Assembly: GCA_024703855.1 (NCBI GenBank)
Contig: CP087965.1
Coordinates: forward strand, 5,014,001-5,078,000
DNA: 64,000 bases
Origin: Polaromonas sp. P2-4
Lineage (GTDB): Bacteria; Pseudomonadota; Gammaproteobacteria; Burkholderiales; Burkholderiaceae_C
Reading direction: 5' to 3'
How positions within the stretch are numbered: position 1 is the stretch's first letter; each line of letters starts with the position of its first letter. Positions 38,077 through 47,272 of the stretch are shown here, piece by piece. The translations under genes were made by a program, and so were the position numbers. The notes under the pieces are model-generated. The model did not search any database. It saw only the letters and a program-made list of their open reading frames with translations, and had not been told where the DNA came from.

Positions 38077-39926
38077 ATGAAAACCCGTGTTTTCCGTGCA
38101 CGTCTTGCGACGTTGCCGCTGGCTCTGGCCGCTGCATTTCCATCTTTTTCGTCTTTTGCTCAAACCCAGGATGCGCCGCAGCTAAAAGCCGTTGTGGTTT
38201 CAGCGACGCGTACCCCCACCCGGGCGGACGAACTTGTCAGTGATGTCGTGGTGATTGACCGGGCCGAGATTGAAAAATCAACCGGTAGAACGCTGCCAGA
38301 AATCCTGGCGCGCGTGCCTGGGGTCCAGTTCAGCTCCAACGGCGGCCTGGGCAAGAACAGCAGCCTCAACATTCGTGGTACCGAATCCCGCCACACGATT
38401 TTGTTGATCGACGGCGTACGATACGGTTCGGCCACCACGGGTACGCCCTGCGTGGGACAACATTCCCGTGGGCATGATTGAGCGCATTGAGATTCTGAAA
38501 GGCCCAGCCTCGGCTTTGTATGGCAGTGAAGCCGTGGGCGGCGTGGTGCAAATCTTTATGCGCAAAGGTGTCAAGGGTTTCTATCCTTACGCGTCGGTCA
38601 CACTGGGCAGCGAAAAATACCGCCAGCTGGCGGCCGGTTTTTCAGGCGGTACGGGTGAGGTTAATTACACCCTGGGCGTTCAAAAAACCCGCGAGGCCGG
38701 TTTTTCCACGACCAACGCTAGGGTTCCGTTTAACAATTTCAATCCGGACCGTGACGGCTTTGATCAGGACGCTTTAAACGCCTCGGTGTCCTACCAGATC
38801 AATCCTGCGTGGACGCTGGATGCAGGCCTGCTGTACGCCGACAGCGTAAACCACACCGATGACGGCCTGAACCGTGACACCCGCTATGCAGGGCGCACCA
38901 GCGTCGTCAGAACGGGCGTTGAGGGCCGGCTCCTGCCGGGCTGGAAAACACAGCTGCGCTACAGTCAAAGCGTGGACTCCAGCAAGGCCATCGTGGCCGA
39001 CCCGGCATTCTTTCCCAGCCTGTTCAAGACCACACAAAACCAGTGGACCTGGCAAAACGATGTCGACACGCCTATTGGTGTGGCCCTGGTGGGGGTTGAG
39101 CACTTGACGCAGAAGGTTGACAGCACGACCCCGTTCACGGTGACGAAACGGGATGTGTCGTCTTACTTCGTTGGGCTCAATGGCAACGAGGGCAGGCACA
39201 GCTGGCAGGTCAATGCGCGCCATGACGACAATTCACAGTTCGGTGGCAGCAACACGGGCTTTGCTGGCTATGGTTTTAGCATCACGCCGGCCTGGCGCGT
39301 GAATGCGTCTTACGGCACCAGTTTTGTGGCGCCGACTTTTAACCAGTTGTATTTCCCTGCGAGCGCCTTTTTAAGGGTAATCCTTTGTTGCAGCCCGAAC
39401 GCGGCCGCAATACGGACTTTGGCGTTACCTGGACCGAGGGGGGCAGACTGTCAAGTTGGTGAAATACGACAACAAAATCCGCGACATCATTGTGAGCAGC
39501 GGTATTACGTTAGTGAACTCGGCACGGGCTCGCATAGAAGGATACAGCCTCTCTTATGCGGGCGCTTTTGGACCACTCAACCTCAATGCGTCGCTGGATT
39601 CACTTGATCCGCGCAATGAAAGCACCGGCAAGCGCCTGCCGCGCCGCAGCGCCAGCCAGTTCAGGCTGGGCGCTGACTATGCAGCCGGTGCCTGGACTTA
39701 CGGCGGCGCTATCTTGCGCGTGGGCGGGAGTTTTGATGACGCCGCGAACCTCAAGCCCCTTGATGGCTACACCACGGCTGACGTGTTTGCAGACTATGCG
39801 ATCAGCAAGGACTGGAAGCTGCAAGCCAAACTCAACAACCTGACGAACCGGCAGTACGAAACCATTTTGGGCTTCAACCAGCCGGGGCGTGGCGTGTTTG
39901 TCACGCTGCGTTACCAGCCGAAGTAA
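38077..39926 (+). CDS. btuB: TonB-dependent cobalamin receptor BtuB-type (three frameshifts)
   Basis: About 616 residues. Signal peptide MKTRVFRARLATLPLALAAA, a TonB-box-like KAVVVSATRTPT, plug domain IEKSTGRTLPEILARVPGVQ and ILKGPASALYGSEAVGGVVQ, then a barrel ending NQPGRGVFVTLRYQPK with the needed aromatic near the C-terminus. Frame changes: extra T at 38449 (removal gives TTGTPAWDNIPVGMIERIE), a T-run one short near 39370, and a G-run one short near 39447. Placed directly behind a cobalamin riboswitch, so vitamin B12 or another corrinoid is the likely ligand. Confidence 0.9.
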
Positions 39927-39937
39927 AAGAAATCCTC

Positions 39938-41279
39938 GTGTCAAAAGTCCTCTGCCCCGCCATCCTCGTTGCCGCCCCGGCCTCTGGCCAGGGCAAAACC
40001 ACCGTGGCCTGCGCCCTGGCGCGGCTGCACGCGCGGCAGGGGCGGCGGGTGCGGGTCTTCAAGTGCGGGCCGGATTTTCTGGACCCGTACTGGCTGACGC
40101 TGGCCAGCGGTGCGTCCGTGCACCAGCTCGACCTGTGGATGACCGGCGAGGCCGATTGCGCGCAGCGTCTGCACGATGCGGCGCAGGAGGCCGACCTCAT
40201 CATTGTTGAAGGGGTCATGGGCTTGTTTGACGGGGAACCCAGCGCCGCCGACCTGGCGCAACGCTTTGGCCTGCGGGTGCTGGCGGTGATTGATGCGAGT
40301 GCCATGGCCGGCACCTTTGGCGCGCTGGCCTGGGGCTTGCAGCATTACCGCGAAGGCCTGCGTTTTGCCGGTGTGCTGGCCAACCGCGTGGCCTCGCCTG
40401 GCCATGCCGAGATGCTGCAGGCGGGCTTGCGCGACCCCGCGCAGTGGCAGGGCGCGCTGATGCGAAGCGAGGCGTTTACTTTGCCGGAGCGGCATCTGGG
40501 CCTGGTCATGGCGAACGAACTGGGCGATGCTGTGCAGCGGCTGGATGCGGCGGCCGATGCGCTGGCCGGAACAAAGCTGGGCCAGATGACGGCTGAAGAT
40601 TTGCAGGCTTGGGCGGTGACGTTTGAGGCGCCTGAGTCGCCGGAGGGAGATTTTCCGGTGGGCGCATTGCAAGGCCAGATCATTGCGGTGGCACGCGACG
40701 CGGCCTTCTGCTTTCTGTATGCCGCCAACCTCGACTGCCTGCAAGCACTGGGCGCCCGGCTGGTTTATTTTTCGCCGCTGGCGGATACCGCCTTGCCCGC
40801 CTGCGACGCCTTGTGGCTGCCGGGCGGCTACCCCTGAACTGCATGCTGAAACGCTGGCTGCCAACAGCGCCATGAAAACCAGCATTGCCAGCCATGTGCA
40901 AGCCGGCAAGCCCGTCTGGGCCGAATGCGGCGGCATGATGGCGTTGTTTGACCAGCTCACCACCGTGGAGGGCGCCAGCTACCCGATGTGGGGCGTACTG
41001 CCCGGCAGCGTGACCCTGCAAAAACGCCTCGCCGCGCTGGGACCGCAGCAGCTGGAAGTGGCCGGCGGGGTTTTGCGCGGCCATGCCTTTCATTACTCCA
41101 CCTGCGCCACACCCTTGCAGGCGGCGGCGCGTACCCAGGCCGCGCCCGGGCGCAAGTTGCGCGGGGAGGGTGAGGCGTTGTATGAAGTGGGCTCAGTCAA
41201 AGCCAGCTATTTCCACGCGTGGTTTGCGTCCAACCCGTTGGCCGTAGCAGGCTTGTTTTTGAAGGACAGTCATGACTGA
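39938..41279 (+). CDS. cobB: Cobyrinate a,c-diamide synthase (frameshifted)
   Basis: About 446 residues. Amidates the a and c side chains of the ring with glutamine and ATP. P-loop APASGQGKTTVACALARLHA, then FKCGPDFLDPYWL and EGVMGLFD; glutaminase part with WAECGGMMAL (nucleophile cysteine) and GHAFHYST (histidine). GTG 39938 starts it 11 bases after btuB. An extra T at 40835 breaks LPGGYPELHAE; removing it rejoins both halves. Because ring genes here are of the CbiD/CbiG kind, it acts as CbiA on cobyrinate. Confidence 0.92.
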
Positions 41280-42294
41280 AAAGACCATCGACTGGCGCGC
41301 TTGGGCCGCTGGTCAAGATACCTCAGCCTACGGCCCGCAGCGCATCGTCTGCCTGACCGAAGAGCCGACCGAGTGGCTGTATATGCTGGGCGAAGAGCGC
41401 CGCATTGTCGGCATCTCGGGCTACACCGTGCGCCCGCCCCGCGCCCGCGAAGAAAAGCCCAAGGTCAGCGCCTTTCTGAGCGCCAAGATCGACAAGATTG
41501 TGGAGTTGCGGCCCGACTGCGTGATTGGCTTTTCCGACCTGCAGGCCGACATTGCGTCGCAGTTGGTGAAGAAAGGCATTCAGGTCACCATCTTCAACCA
41601 GCGCAGTGTGGCCGAGATTTTTTCGATGATGTACCAGTTGGCCGCCATGGTGGGGCAAGAGGCCCGGGGCCTGGCGCTGATGCAGGCCACGCAAAGCCGG
41701 CTGCTTGAAATTGAACGGGCGGCAACCACCCTGAAGCGCCGGCCGCGCGTGTATTTTGAGGAGTGGTACGACCCGCATATCAGCGCCATTGCCTGGGTGT
41801 CTGAAGTCATCGGCATTGCCGGCGGCGACGATTGCTTCCCGGAGCTGGCGGCCAAGGCCATGGGCAAGGACCGCATCATTGCCGACGGCAGCGAGATTGT
41901 GCGGCGCAACCCCGACATCATTCTTGGCTCCTGGTGCGGGCGCAAATTCAGGCCTGACCATGTGCGCGCCAGAGCCGGTTGGGAAAACGTCAACGCCGTG
42001 AAAACCGGCCAGCTGTTCGAGATCAAGTCCGCCGAGATTTTGCAGCCCGGCCCGGCTGCCTTGAACGATGGCGTGGAGCAGATACACCGAATCATCATGA
42101 ACTGGAGCCAAAGCGTGGCCCCTACGCTCGGCACTGACGTGTCCTCACTGCCCCCGAGGGGGCCGTCCACGCCTTGGGGCGGCCCGGCGGCGCGGAGGAC
42201 GTGGCATGACGACTTTGTCAGTAGCCCGCAGCGAACTGATTCTGGGCGGCCAGAGAAGCGGCAAGTCGCGCCGGGCCGAACTGCTGGCGCGTGA
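41272..42294 (+). CDS. Cobalamin-binding BtuF-like protein without signal peptide
   Basis: 340 residues. Type III periplasmic-binding-protein fold text: RIVCLTEEPTEWLYMLGEER, VGISGYTVRPP, IVELRPDCVIGFSDLQADIA, EIVRRNPDIILGSW. There is no leader: it begins MTEKTIDWRAWAAGQ, so it is predicted cytosolic. It overlaps cobB by eight bases. The last ~45 residues (from about SLPPRGPSTPWGG) are encoded by a family A repeat and by the start of cobU in another frame, so the original stop was probably lost. May bind corrinoid precursors inside the cell. Confidence 0.8.
   Translation: MTEKTIDWRAWAAGQDTSAYGPQRIVCLTEEPTEWLYMLGEERRIVGISGYTVRPPRAREEKPKVSAFLSAKIDKIVELRPDCVIGFSDLQADIASQLVKKGIQVTIFNQRSVAEIFSMMYQLAAMVGQEARGLALMQATQSRLLEIERAATTLKRRPRVYFEEWYDPHISAIAWVSEVIGIAGGDDCFPELAAKAMGKDRIIADGSEIVRRNPDIILGSWCGRKFRPDHVRARAGWENVNAVKTGQLFEIKSAEILQPGPAALNDGVEQIHRIIMNWSQSVAPTLGTDVSSLPPRGPSTPWGGPAARRTWHDDFVSSPQRTDSGRPEKRQVAPGRTAGA
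42141..42200 (-). repeat. Family A repeat at the end of the BtuF-like gene
   Basis: In reverse orientation it reads gccgggccgccccaaggcgt and ccccctcgggggcag, as in the array at 24720. Its flanks gtcctc and gaggac form an outer inverted repeat. Confidence 0.8.
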
Positions 42295-42790
42295 CTGGCT
42301 GGCGCAGTCGCCCGAACACGGCGCCGTGCTGATCGCCACGGCGCAGCCCTGGGACGAGGAAATGCGCGAACGCATCGCGCGCCATCAGCAGGACCGGGCG
42401 CAGCGCGTGCCCGGCATGCGCACGGTGGAGGAGCCGCTTGAACTTGCGCAAGCCCTGACCCGGCATAGCCAGGCCCACACTTTGGTCGTGGTGGACTGCC
42501 TGACCCTGTGGCTGACCAATTGGCTCATGCCCGCTGACATTCTTAAGCAAAATGAGGCTCTGGCCCAAGAGGAGCGGGCGCAAGAGGCTATGCTTTTGAT
42601 AGCGATTGAAAAGGCTGCTGGCCCTGTGGTGCTGGTCGGCAACGAGATTGGTCTGGGCGTGATTCCGATGGGCGCCGAAGTGCGCGCCTTTGTGGACGCC
42701 TTGGGGCGGCTCAACCAGGATGTAGGCGCGTGCCAGCGTGTCACCCTGATGGCGGCGGGTTTACCCCTGACTTTGAAAGACGCCGGATGA
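42206..42790 (+). CDS. cobU: Bifunctional adenosylcobinamide kinase / cobinamide-phosphate guanylyltransferase
   Basis: 194 residues. P-loop LILGGQRSGKSRRAE, then VLIATAQPWDEEM, VVVDCLTLWLTNWL, and VVLVGNEIGLGVIPMGAEVR, all standard CobU/CobP motifs. It phosphorylates adenosylcobinamide and transfers GMP in nucleotide-loop assembly. The segment AQEAMLLIAIEKAAG (about residues 126-140) is encoded by a family C repeat-like text, read in frame. Overlaps btuF by ATGA. Confidence 0.93.
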   Translation: MTTLSVARSELILGGQRSGKSRRAELLARDWLAQSPEHGAVLIATAQPWDEEMRERIARHQQDRAQRVPGMRTVEEPLELAQALTRHSQAHTLVVVDCLTLWLTNWLMPADILKQNEALAQEERAQEAMLLIAIEKAAGPVVLVGNEIGLGVIPMGAEVRAFVDALGRLNQDVGACQRVTLMAAGLPLTLKDAG

Positions 42791-43740
42791 AGATTTTGTT
42801 GATCACTACGTCATTGCAGGCGCAGCGCGGCAATCCATGGCTCCTGGATTGCCGCGCTGCGCCTGCAATGACGGGTAAGTGGATGTTGTGCCTGGCCGCC
42901 TGTGCCCTGATGAGTGCCGGCGCAGCGCAGGTCCTGCAAGTCACCGACGACCGCGGCGTGACCGTGAGCTTTGCGCAGACGCCGCAGCGCATTGTCAGTC
43001 TGCTGCCGTCGCTGACCGAGACCGTGTGCGAGCTGGGGCAGTGCCAGCGGCTGGTGGGGGTGGACCGGTATTCCAACTTTCCTGATACCGTGCGCGCCTT
43101 GCCGCAGGTGGGCGGCGGGCTGGACCCGAATATCGAAGCCATCGTGGCTTTGAAACCCGACGTGGTGCTGATGGCCACCTCTTCCCGGGCCGGTGAGCGC
43201 TTGCAGTCGCTGGGCATCCAGGTGGTGGCACTGGAGCCCAAAAGCCACGCCGATGTGAAGCGCGTGCTGGAGAAAATCGGCCAATTGCTGGACGTGCCCG
43301 ATGCACAGCGCGTCTGGCGCGTCATCGATGCCGGCGTGGTGGCCGCCGCGCAATCCCTGCCCGCCAGCGTCAAAAACACGCGGGTGTACTTTGAAGTCAA
43401 CCGCGCGCCCTATGCCGCTGGCGAGACGTCGTTCATTGGTGAAATCCTGACGCGCCTGGGGGCCAAAAACATTGTGCCGGCCAGCATGGGCCCGTTCCCC
43501 AAAATCAATCCCGAGTACGTGGTGCGGGCCAATCCGGATGTGATCATGGTCGGTGACCGCAATTACGAGGGCATGGAAGGGCGCCCCGGCTGGTCCGGCA
43601 TCCGCGCCATCAGGGAGCACCGCGTGTGTGTGTTTACCGTGGCGCAGTCCGATGTGGTCGTGCGGCCCGGCCCGCGCATGGCGGAGAGCGCCCGCATCCT
43701 GGCGCAATGCCTGCAAGCCATGCAGGGAAGAGCACCGTGA
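42787..43740 (+). CDS. btuF: Cobalamin ABC transporter periplasmic binding protein
   Basis: 317 residues from ATG 42787, or 290 from ATG 42868. Mature part: VSLLPSLTETVCELGQCQRL, VGVDRYSNFPDTVRALPQVG, NIEAIVALKPDVVL, FPKINPEYVVRANPDVIMVG. The signal peptide is MTGKWMLCLAACALMSAGAA from the second start; the first 27 residues (LQAQRGNPWLLDCRAAPA) come from a perfect 27-bp inverted repeat. The ATGA overlap with cobU favours initiation at 42787, but export would then need a signal displaced by 27 residues. Confidence 0.9.
   Translation: MKILLITTSLQAQRGNPWLLDCRAAPAMTGKWMLCLAACALMSAGAAQVLQVTDDRGVTVSFAQTPQRIVSLLPSLTETVCELGQCQRLVGVDRYSNFPDTVRALPQVGGGLDPNIEAIVALKPDVVLMATSSRAGERLQSLGIQVVALEPKSHADVKRVLEKIGQLLDVPDAQRVWRVIDAGVVAAAQSLPASVKNTRVYFEVNRAPYAAGETSFIGEILTRLGAKNIVPASMGPFPKINPEYVVRANPDVIMVGDRNYEGMEGRPGWSGIRAIREHRVCVFTVAQSDVVVRPGPRMAESARILAQCLQAMQGRAP
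42811..42871. repeat. Family B element: perfect 27-bp inverted repeat at the btuF start
   Basis: Left arm 42811-42837 (tcattgcaggcgcagcgcgg plus caatcca) and right arm 42845-42871 are exact reverse complements with a 7-base loop. The right arm is identical to 21734-21760. In mRNA it would form a very stable hairpin 24 bases into the reading frame. Confidence 0.95.
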
Positions 43741-44759
43741 CCGATATTTCGCGTCAGCATCGTTTCGCCTATTTGCTGGGTTCAGGCTTGTTGCTGGCCA
43801 GCATCGCTTTGCTGCTGATGGGCGCCAGCGTCGGCAGCACCGGGTTTGAAAGTGTTCTCAAAGCCTGGCGCGACCCCGTGGCGCTGCAGATCGTGTGGGA
43901 CATTCGCCTGCCGCGCACCTTGGGCGCCTGGGCGGCAGGGGCTTTGCTGGGCCTGGCCGGTGCCGTGGCGCAAGGGCTGTTTCGCAATCCGCTGGCGGAC
44001 CCTTATTTACTCGGCAGTGCGTCGGGCGCCTCGCTCGGCGTGGCACTGGCGCTGGTGTTTTTTGGCGTGTCGCCATTGGCGACGCAGTGGCTGGTGCGCC
44101 TGGGGCTGACCGGGGCTGCGTTTGCGGGAGCGGTGGGCGCGGTGCTGCTCACCCTGATGCTGGCCAAAGGCGTGCAGCATACGCTGCGCCTGCTGCTGGC
44201 CGGGGTTATTGTGGGCGTCGTGCTGGGCGCCATGAGCTCACTTGCCATGCTGATGGTGCCCGAAGTGACGCAGGCGATGCGGGCTTTCGATCTGGGTAGT
44301 ACCAGCTTTGTAGGCTGGACCGCTTGTGCCTTGATGATCGGCATTTGGCTGGTTTGCATGGTGGTGGCCTGGATGCTCAGCCATGTGCTCGATGGCCTCT
44401 CGCTGGGCGAAGCCACGGCCGCCAGCCTCGGCCTGCCTTTGCCGCAAATGCGCGGCGCGCTGGTGGCGGTGCTGGCGCTGGCCACCGGCACGGCGGTGGC
44501 GCAAACCGGGCTGATTGCCTTTGTCGGTCTGGCGGCACCGCACCTGGTGCGCTCGGTCGCCAAAACCACGCATGGCCGCTTGATCTTGCTCTCCAGCCTG
44601 ATGGGTGGCGTTTTGCTGATGGCCGCCGACATGCTGGCGCGCTGGCTGATTGCGCCGCAGGAGTTGCCGGTGGGCGTGCTCACCGCCGTGCTGGGCGGCG
44701 GCTATCTGCTGTGGCTGATGCACCGCAACACCCGCGCATCGTCTGGGGTTGGCCTGTGA
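43737..44759 (+). CDS. btuC: Cobalamin ABC transporter permease
   Basis: 340 residues, FecCD/BtuC type, about ten hydrophobic helices. Motifs: DIRLPRTLGAWAAGALLGLA, FRNPLADPYLLGSASGASLG, GLIAFVGLAAPHLVRSVAKT, LIAPQELPVGVLTAVLGGGY. GTG 43737 overlaps the btuF stop as GTGA; no better start exists. Forms the channel with the ATPase that follows. Confidence 0.95.
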   Translation: MTDISRQHRFAYLLGSGLLLASIALLLMGASVGSTGFESVLKAWRDPVALQIVWDIRLPRTLGAWAAGALLGLAGAVAQGLFRNPLADPYLLGSASGASLGVALALVFFGVSPLATQWLVRLGLTGAAFAGAVGAVLLTLMLAKGVQHTLRLLLAGVIVGVVLGAMSSLAMLMVPEVTQAMRAFDLGSTSFVGWTACALMIGIWLVCMVVAWMLSHVLDGLSLGEATAASLGLPLPQMRGALVAVLALATGTAVAQTGLIAFVGLAAPHLVRSVAKTTHGRLILLSSLMGGVLLMAADMLARWLIAPQELPVGVLTAVLGGGYLLWLMHRNTRASSGVGL

Positions 44760-45533
44760 ACAGTGCTATTAATTCAATAGCTATCCACGCACAGTCCATA
44801 AGGGCTAGCCTTGGAAATGTTCAAGTATTGCATGGCATCGACCTGGCCTTGGCCGTAGGCCGCTGGACCAGCATCGTGGGCCCCAATGGCGCGGGCAAAT
44901 CGACATTGCTGAAAGTGCTGGCCAGGCTGCTGCCGCACGCCGGTGTCGTCACGCTGCTGGGCCAGCCGCTCACCAGTTTGCCGGGGCGCGTGCGTGCGCA
45001 GCAACTGGCCTGGCTGGGGCAAAACGAAACCACCGGCGACGATTTGACGGTGTACGACGTGGCCATGCTGGGCCGCCTGCCGCACCAGCCCTGGCTGGCA
45101 CCGCCCAGCGCCGCAGACCACGCCGCCGTCGAGCGCGCCTTGCGTGCCACCCAGGCCTGGGACTGGCGCGCGCGCCTTGGGCCAGCTCTCGGGCGGCGAG
45201 CGCCAGCGCGTATTGCTGGCGCGGGCGCTGGCCGTCGAGGCCCAGGTATTGCTGATGGACGAACCGCTGGCCAACCTGGACCCACCGCACCAGACCGACT
45301 GGCTCTTGACAGTGCGCCAGCTGGTGGCGAGCGGCAAAACCGTCGTCAGCGTGCTGCATGAAATCTCACTCGCGCTGCAGGCCGACGAGCTGGTCGTGAT
45401 GGCGCAGGGCCGCGTGACGCACCAGGGCGATTGCAGCGATGCCGCCACGCACCGTGCGCTGGAGCAGGTGTTTGACCACCGCATCGGCGTGCACCAACTG
45501 GCGGGCCAGTGGGTGGCTTTGCCAAAAATTTAG
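44756..45533 (+). CDS. btuD: Cobalamin ABC transporter ATP-binding protein (frameshifted)
   Basis: About 259 residues. Walker A VGPNGAGKSTLL, Q-loop WLGQNE, signature LSGGERQRVLLARALA, Walker B VLLMDEPLANLD, H-loop SVLHEISLALQADE. The frame changes near 45177 (one extra base, or a GC pair lost in a GCGCGC run) between WDWRAR and LGQLSGG. GTG 44756 overlaps btuC as GTGA. Residues 2-18 (NSAINSIAIHAQSIRASLG) are encoded by a family C repeat. Confidence 0.9.
44762..44813 (+). repeat. Family C repeat inside the 5' end of btuD
   Basis: gtgctattaattcaatagct ... cataagggctagcc follows the pattern of the intergenic copy at 12222-12276 (gctatgatttcaatagct ... gggctagagc). It is translated in frame. 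Confidence 0.6.
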
Positions 45534-45567
45534 CGTGTCGCCAGCAAACTTCAAACCCCAACACATC

Positions 45568-46422
45568 ATGCAAACTCTCACTTCTCATCGACAGGCTGAT
45601 CCCGACACTTCTGCGCCGGGCAAGGTCTGGTTTGTCGGCGCTGGGCCGGGCGACCCGGAACTCATCACCGTCAAGGGCCGCGCGCTGATCGAGCGTGCGG
45701 GCGCCATCCTGTTTGCGGGTTCTCTGGTCAGCGAGGCGGCTACACGCTGGGCACCGGCGGGTTGCGTGATTGTTGACAGCAAGGACATGACGCTGGAGCA
45801 GATGACGGCCTGGCTGATTGAGCAGGCTGGGCGCTGCGCGACCGTGGTGCGCCTGCAAACCGGCGATCCCGGTTTGTATGGGGCGCTGATCGAGTTGGTG
45901 CAACCCCTGGACGCTGCTGGAATCGCCATCGAGGTCGTTCCGGGTGTGTCGTCTGCCATGGCCTCGGCGGCGGCTGCGGTGGAAAGCCTGACGCTGCCCG
46001 AGGTGACGCAGACCGTGATCTTCACCCGCGTGGAGGGGCGCACGCCCATGCCTGCGGGCGAGTCGCTGGAGGCGTTGGCGGGGCATCACAGCACGCTGTG
46101 TATTTTCTTGAGCATTACCCTGCTGGGGCGCGTCACGGCGGCCTTGACGGCAGCGGGCTGGTCACAGGATGCACCCATCGTGGTGGTGCACAAAGCCAGT
46201 TGGCCGGGGGAAGAGAAGATTGTCCGCGGCACCGTGGCCACCATCCAGGCCTTGTGCCGTGAAGCCAAAATCGTCAGCCAGGCCATGATCATCGCCAGCC
46301 CGACGCTGGGCGCCCGCCAGTGGACGACATTGGCCAAATCGAAGCTCTATGACGCGAGTTTCACGCATCGTTTTCGGCGCGCCAGCGTCCCCGCTTCAAC
46401 CCTTACCTCAGGAACTCCATGA
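45568..46422 (+). CDS. cobM: Precorrin-4 / cobalt-precorrin-4 C11-methyltransferase
   Basis: 284 residues. Tetrapyrrole methylase motifs: VWFVGAGPGDPELITVKGRA at the N-terminus, VVRLQTGDPGLYGALIELVQ (SAM contact), EVVPGVSSAMASAAAAVE, and FTRVEGRTPMPAGESLEALA. Equivalent to CbiF in the early-cobalt route. ATG 45568 is the natural start 35 bases after btuD. Overlaps cbiX by ATGA. Confidence 0.95.
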   Translation: MQTLTSHRQADPDTSAPGKVWFVGAGPGDPELITVKGRALIERAGAILFAGSLVSEAATRWAPAGCVIVDSKDMTLEQMTAWLIEQAGRCATVVRLQTGDPGLYGALIELVQPLDAAGIAIEVVPGVSSAMASAAAAVESLTLPEVTQTVIFTRVEGRTPMPAGESLEALAGHHSTLCIFLSITLLGRVTAALTAAGWSQDAPIVVVHKASWPGEEKIVRGTVATIQALCREAKIVSQAMIIASPTLGARQWTTLAKSKLYDASFTHRFRRASVPASTLTSGTP

Positions 46423-47272
46423 CCACAGACACCATTTTGCTGGTGGGCCACGGCTCACGCGAGCCCGCCGGTAACGACGAAATCGAGGCCTTTACGCGCG
46501 CTGGCGCCTGGCCCATCCGCAATGGCGCACCGAGCTGTGTTTCATCGAGTTCGCCGAGATCGGTGTGGACCAGGGGCTGGCGCGCGCCGCACAACACGCG
46601 CAACGGGTGATCGTGGTGCCGCTGATTCTCAATGCGGCGGGCCATGTGAAGATGGAGATTCCGGCGCACATCGCGCAGGCCCGTCAGCGCTTTCCCGGTG
46701 TGCGCTTTGACTACGCGCCGCACCTGGGCGTGTGTGATCCGCTGCTGGCGGTGTTGCAGCGCCAGCTACGCGATTGCATGCAGGCGCTGGACATGCCCGA
46801 CCCCGGCGGCACCGGTGTGGTGTTGTTGGGGCGAGGCTCGTCGGACCGCCTGGCCAACGGCGAGATGGCCAAGATGGCGCGCTGGCTGCAGGAGGAGAGC
46901 CGCCATGAGCTGGTCGATCTGGCTTTCACCGGCATCACCACCCCGCGGCTGGAGCGTGTGGTGCAGCGTCAAGCGCTCATCGGCCTGCGTCAGATTGTGG
47001 TGCTGCCCTACTACCTGTTCACCGGCACTCTGATCCAGCGCATTGCGCGCCAGGTCGGCCATCTGCGCCAGCAGTACCCCGGCATCCGTTTTGCGCAGGG
47101 CAGCTACTTTGGCTTTGAGCCCGAGGTGGCCGATTTGCTGGCCGAGCGGGTGCAGGGCCTGATGTCGGGCACCTTGACTGCCGTACCCGTCAGCGCCGAG
47201 GCGGCGGACTGGGAAGGGCACCACCACGATGAGCCGCACGACCACCCCCATCCCCACGAGGCCCAGGCATGA
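46419..47272 (+). CDS. cbiX: Sirohydrochlorin cobaltochelatase CbiX (frameshifted)
   Basis: About 284 residues, long form with two CbiX halves. First half: ILLVGHGSREPAGNDEIEAF (catalytic histidine) then RWRLAHPQWRTELCFIEFAE; second half: VVLLGRGSSDRLANGEMAKM and VVLPYYLFTGTLIQRIARQV. One base is missing near 46495. The C-terminus is histidine-rich (HHHDEPHDHPHPHEAQA), fitting metal delivery. It inserts cobalt into sirohydrochlorin at the start of the early-cobalt pathway, so the ring genes in this cluster act on cobalt-containing intermediates. Confidence 0.9.
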
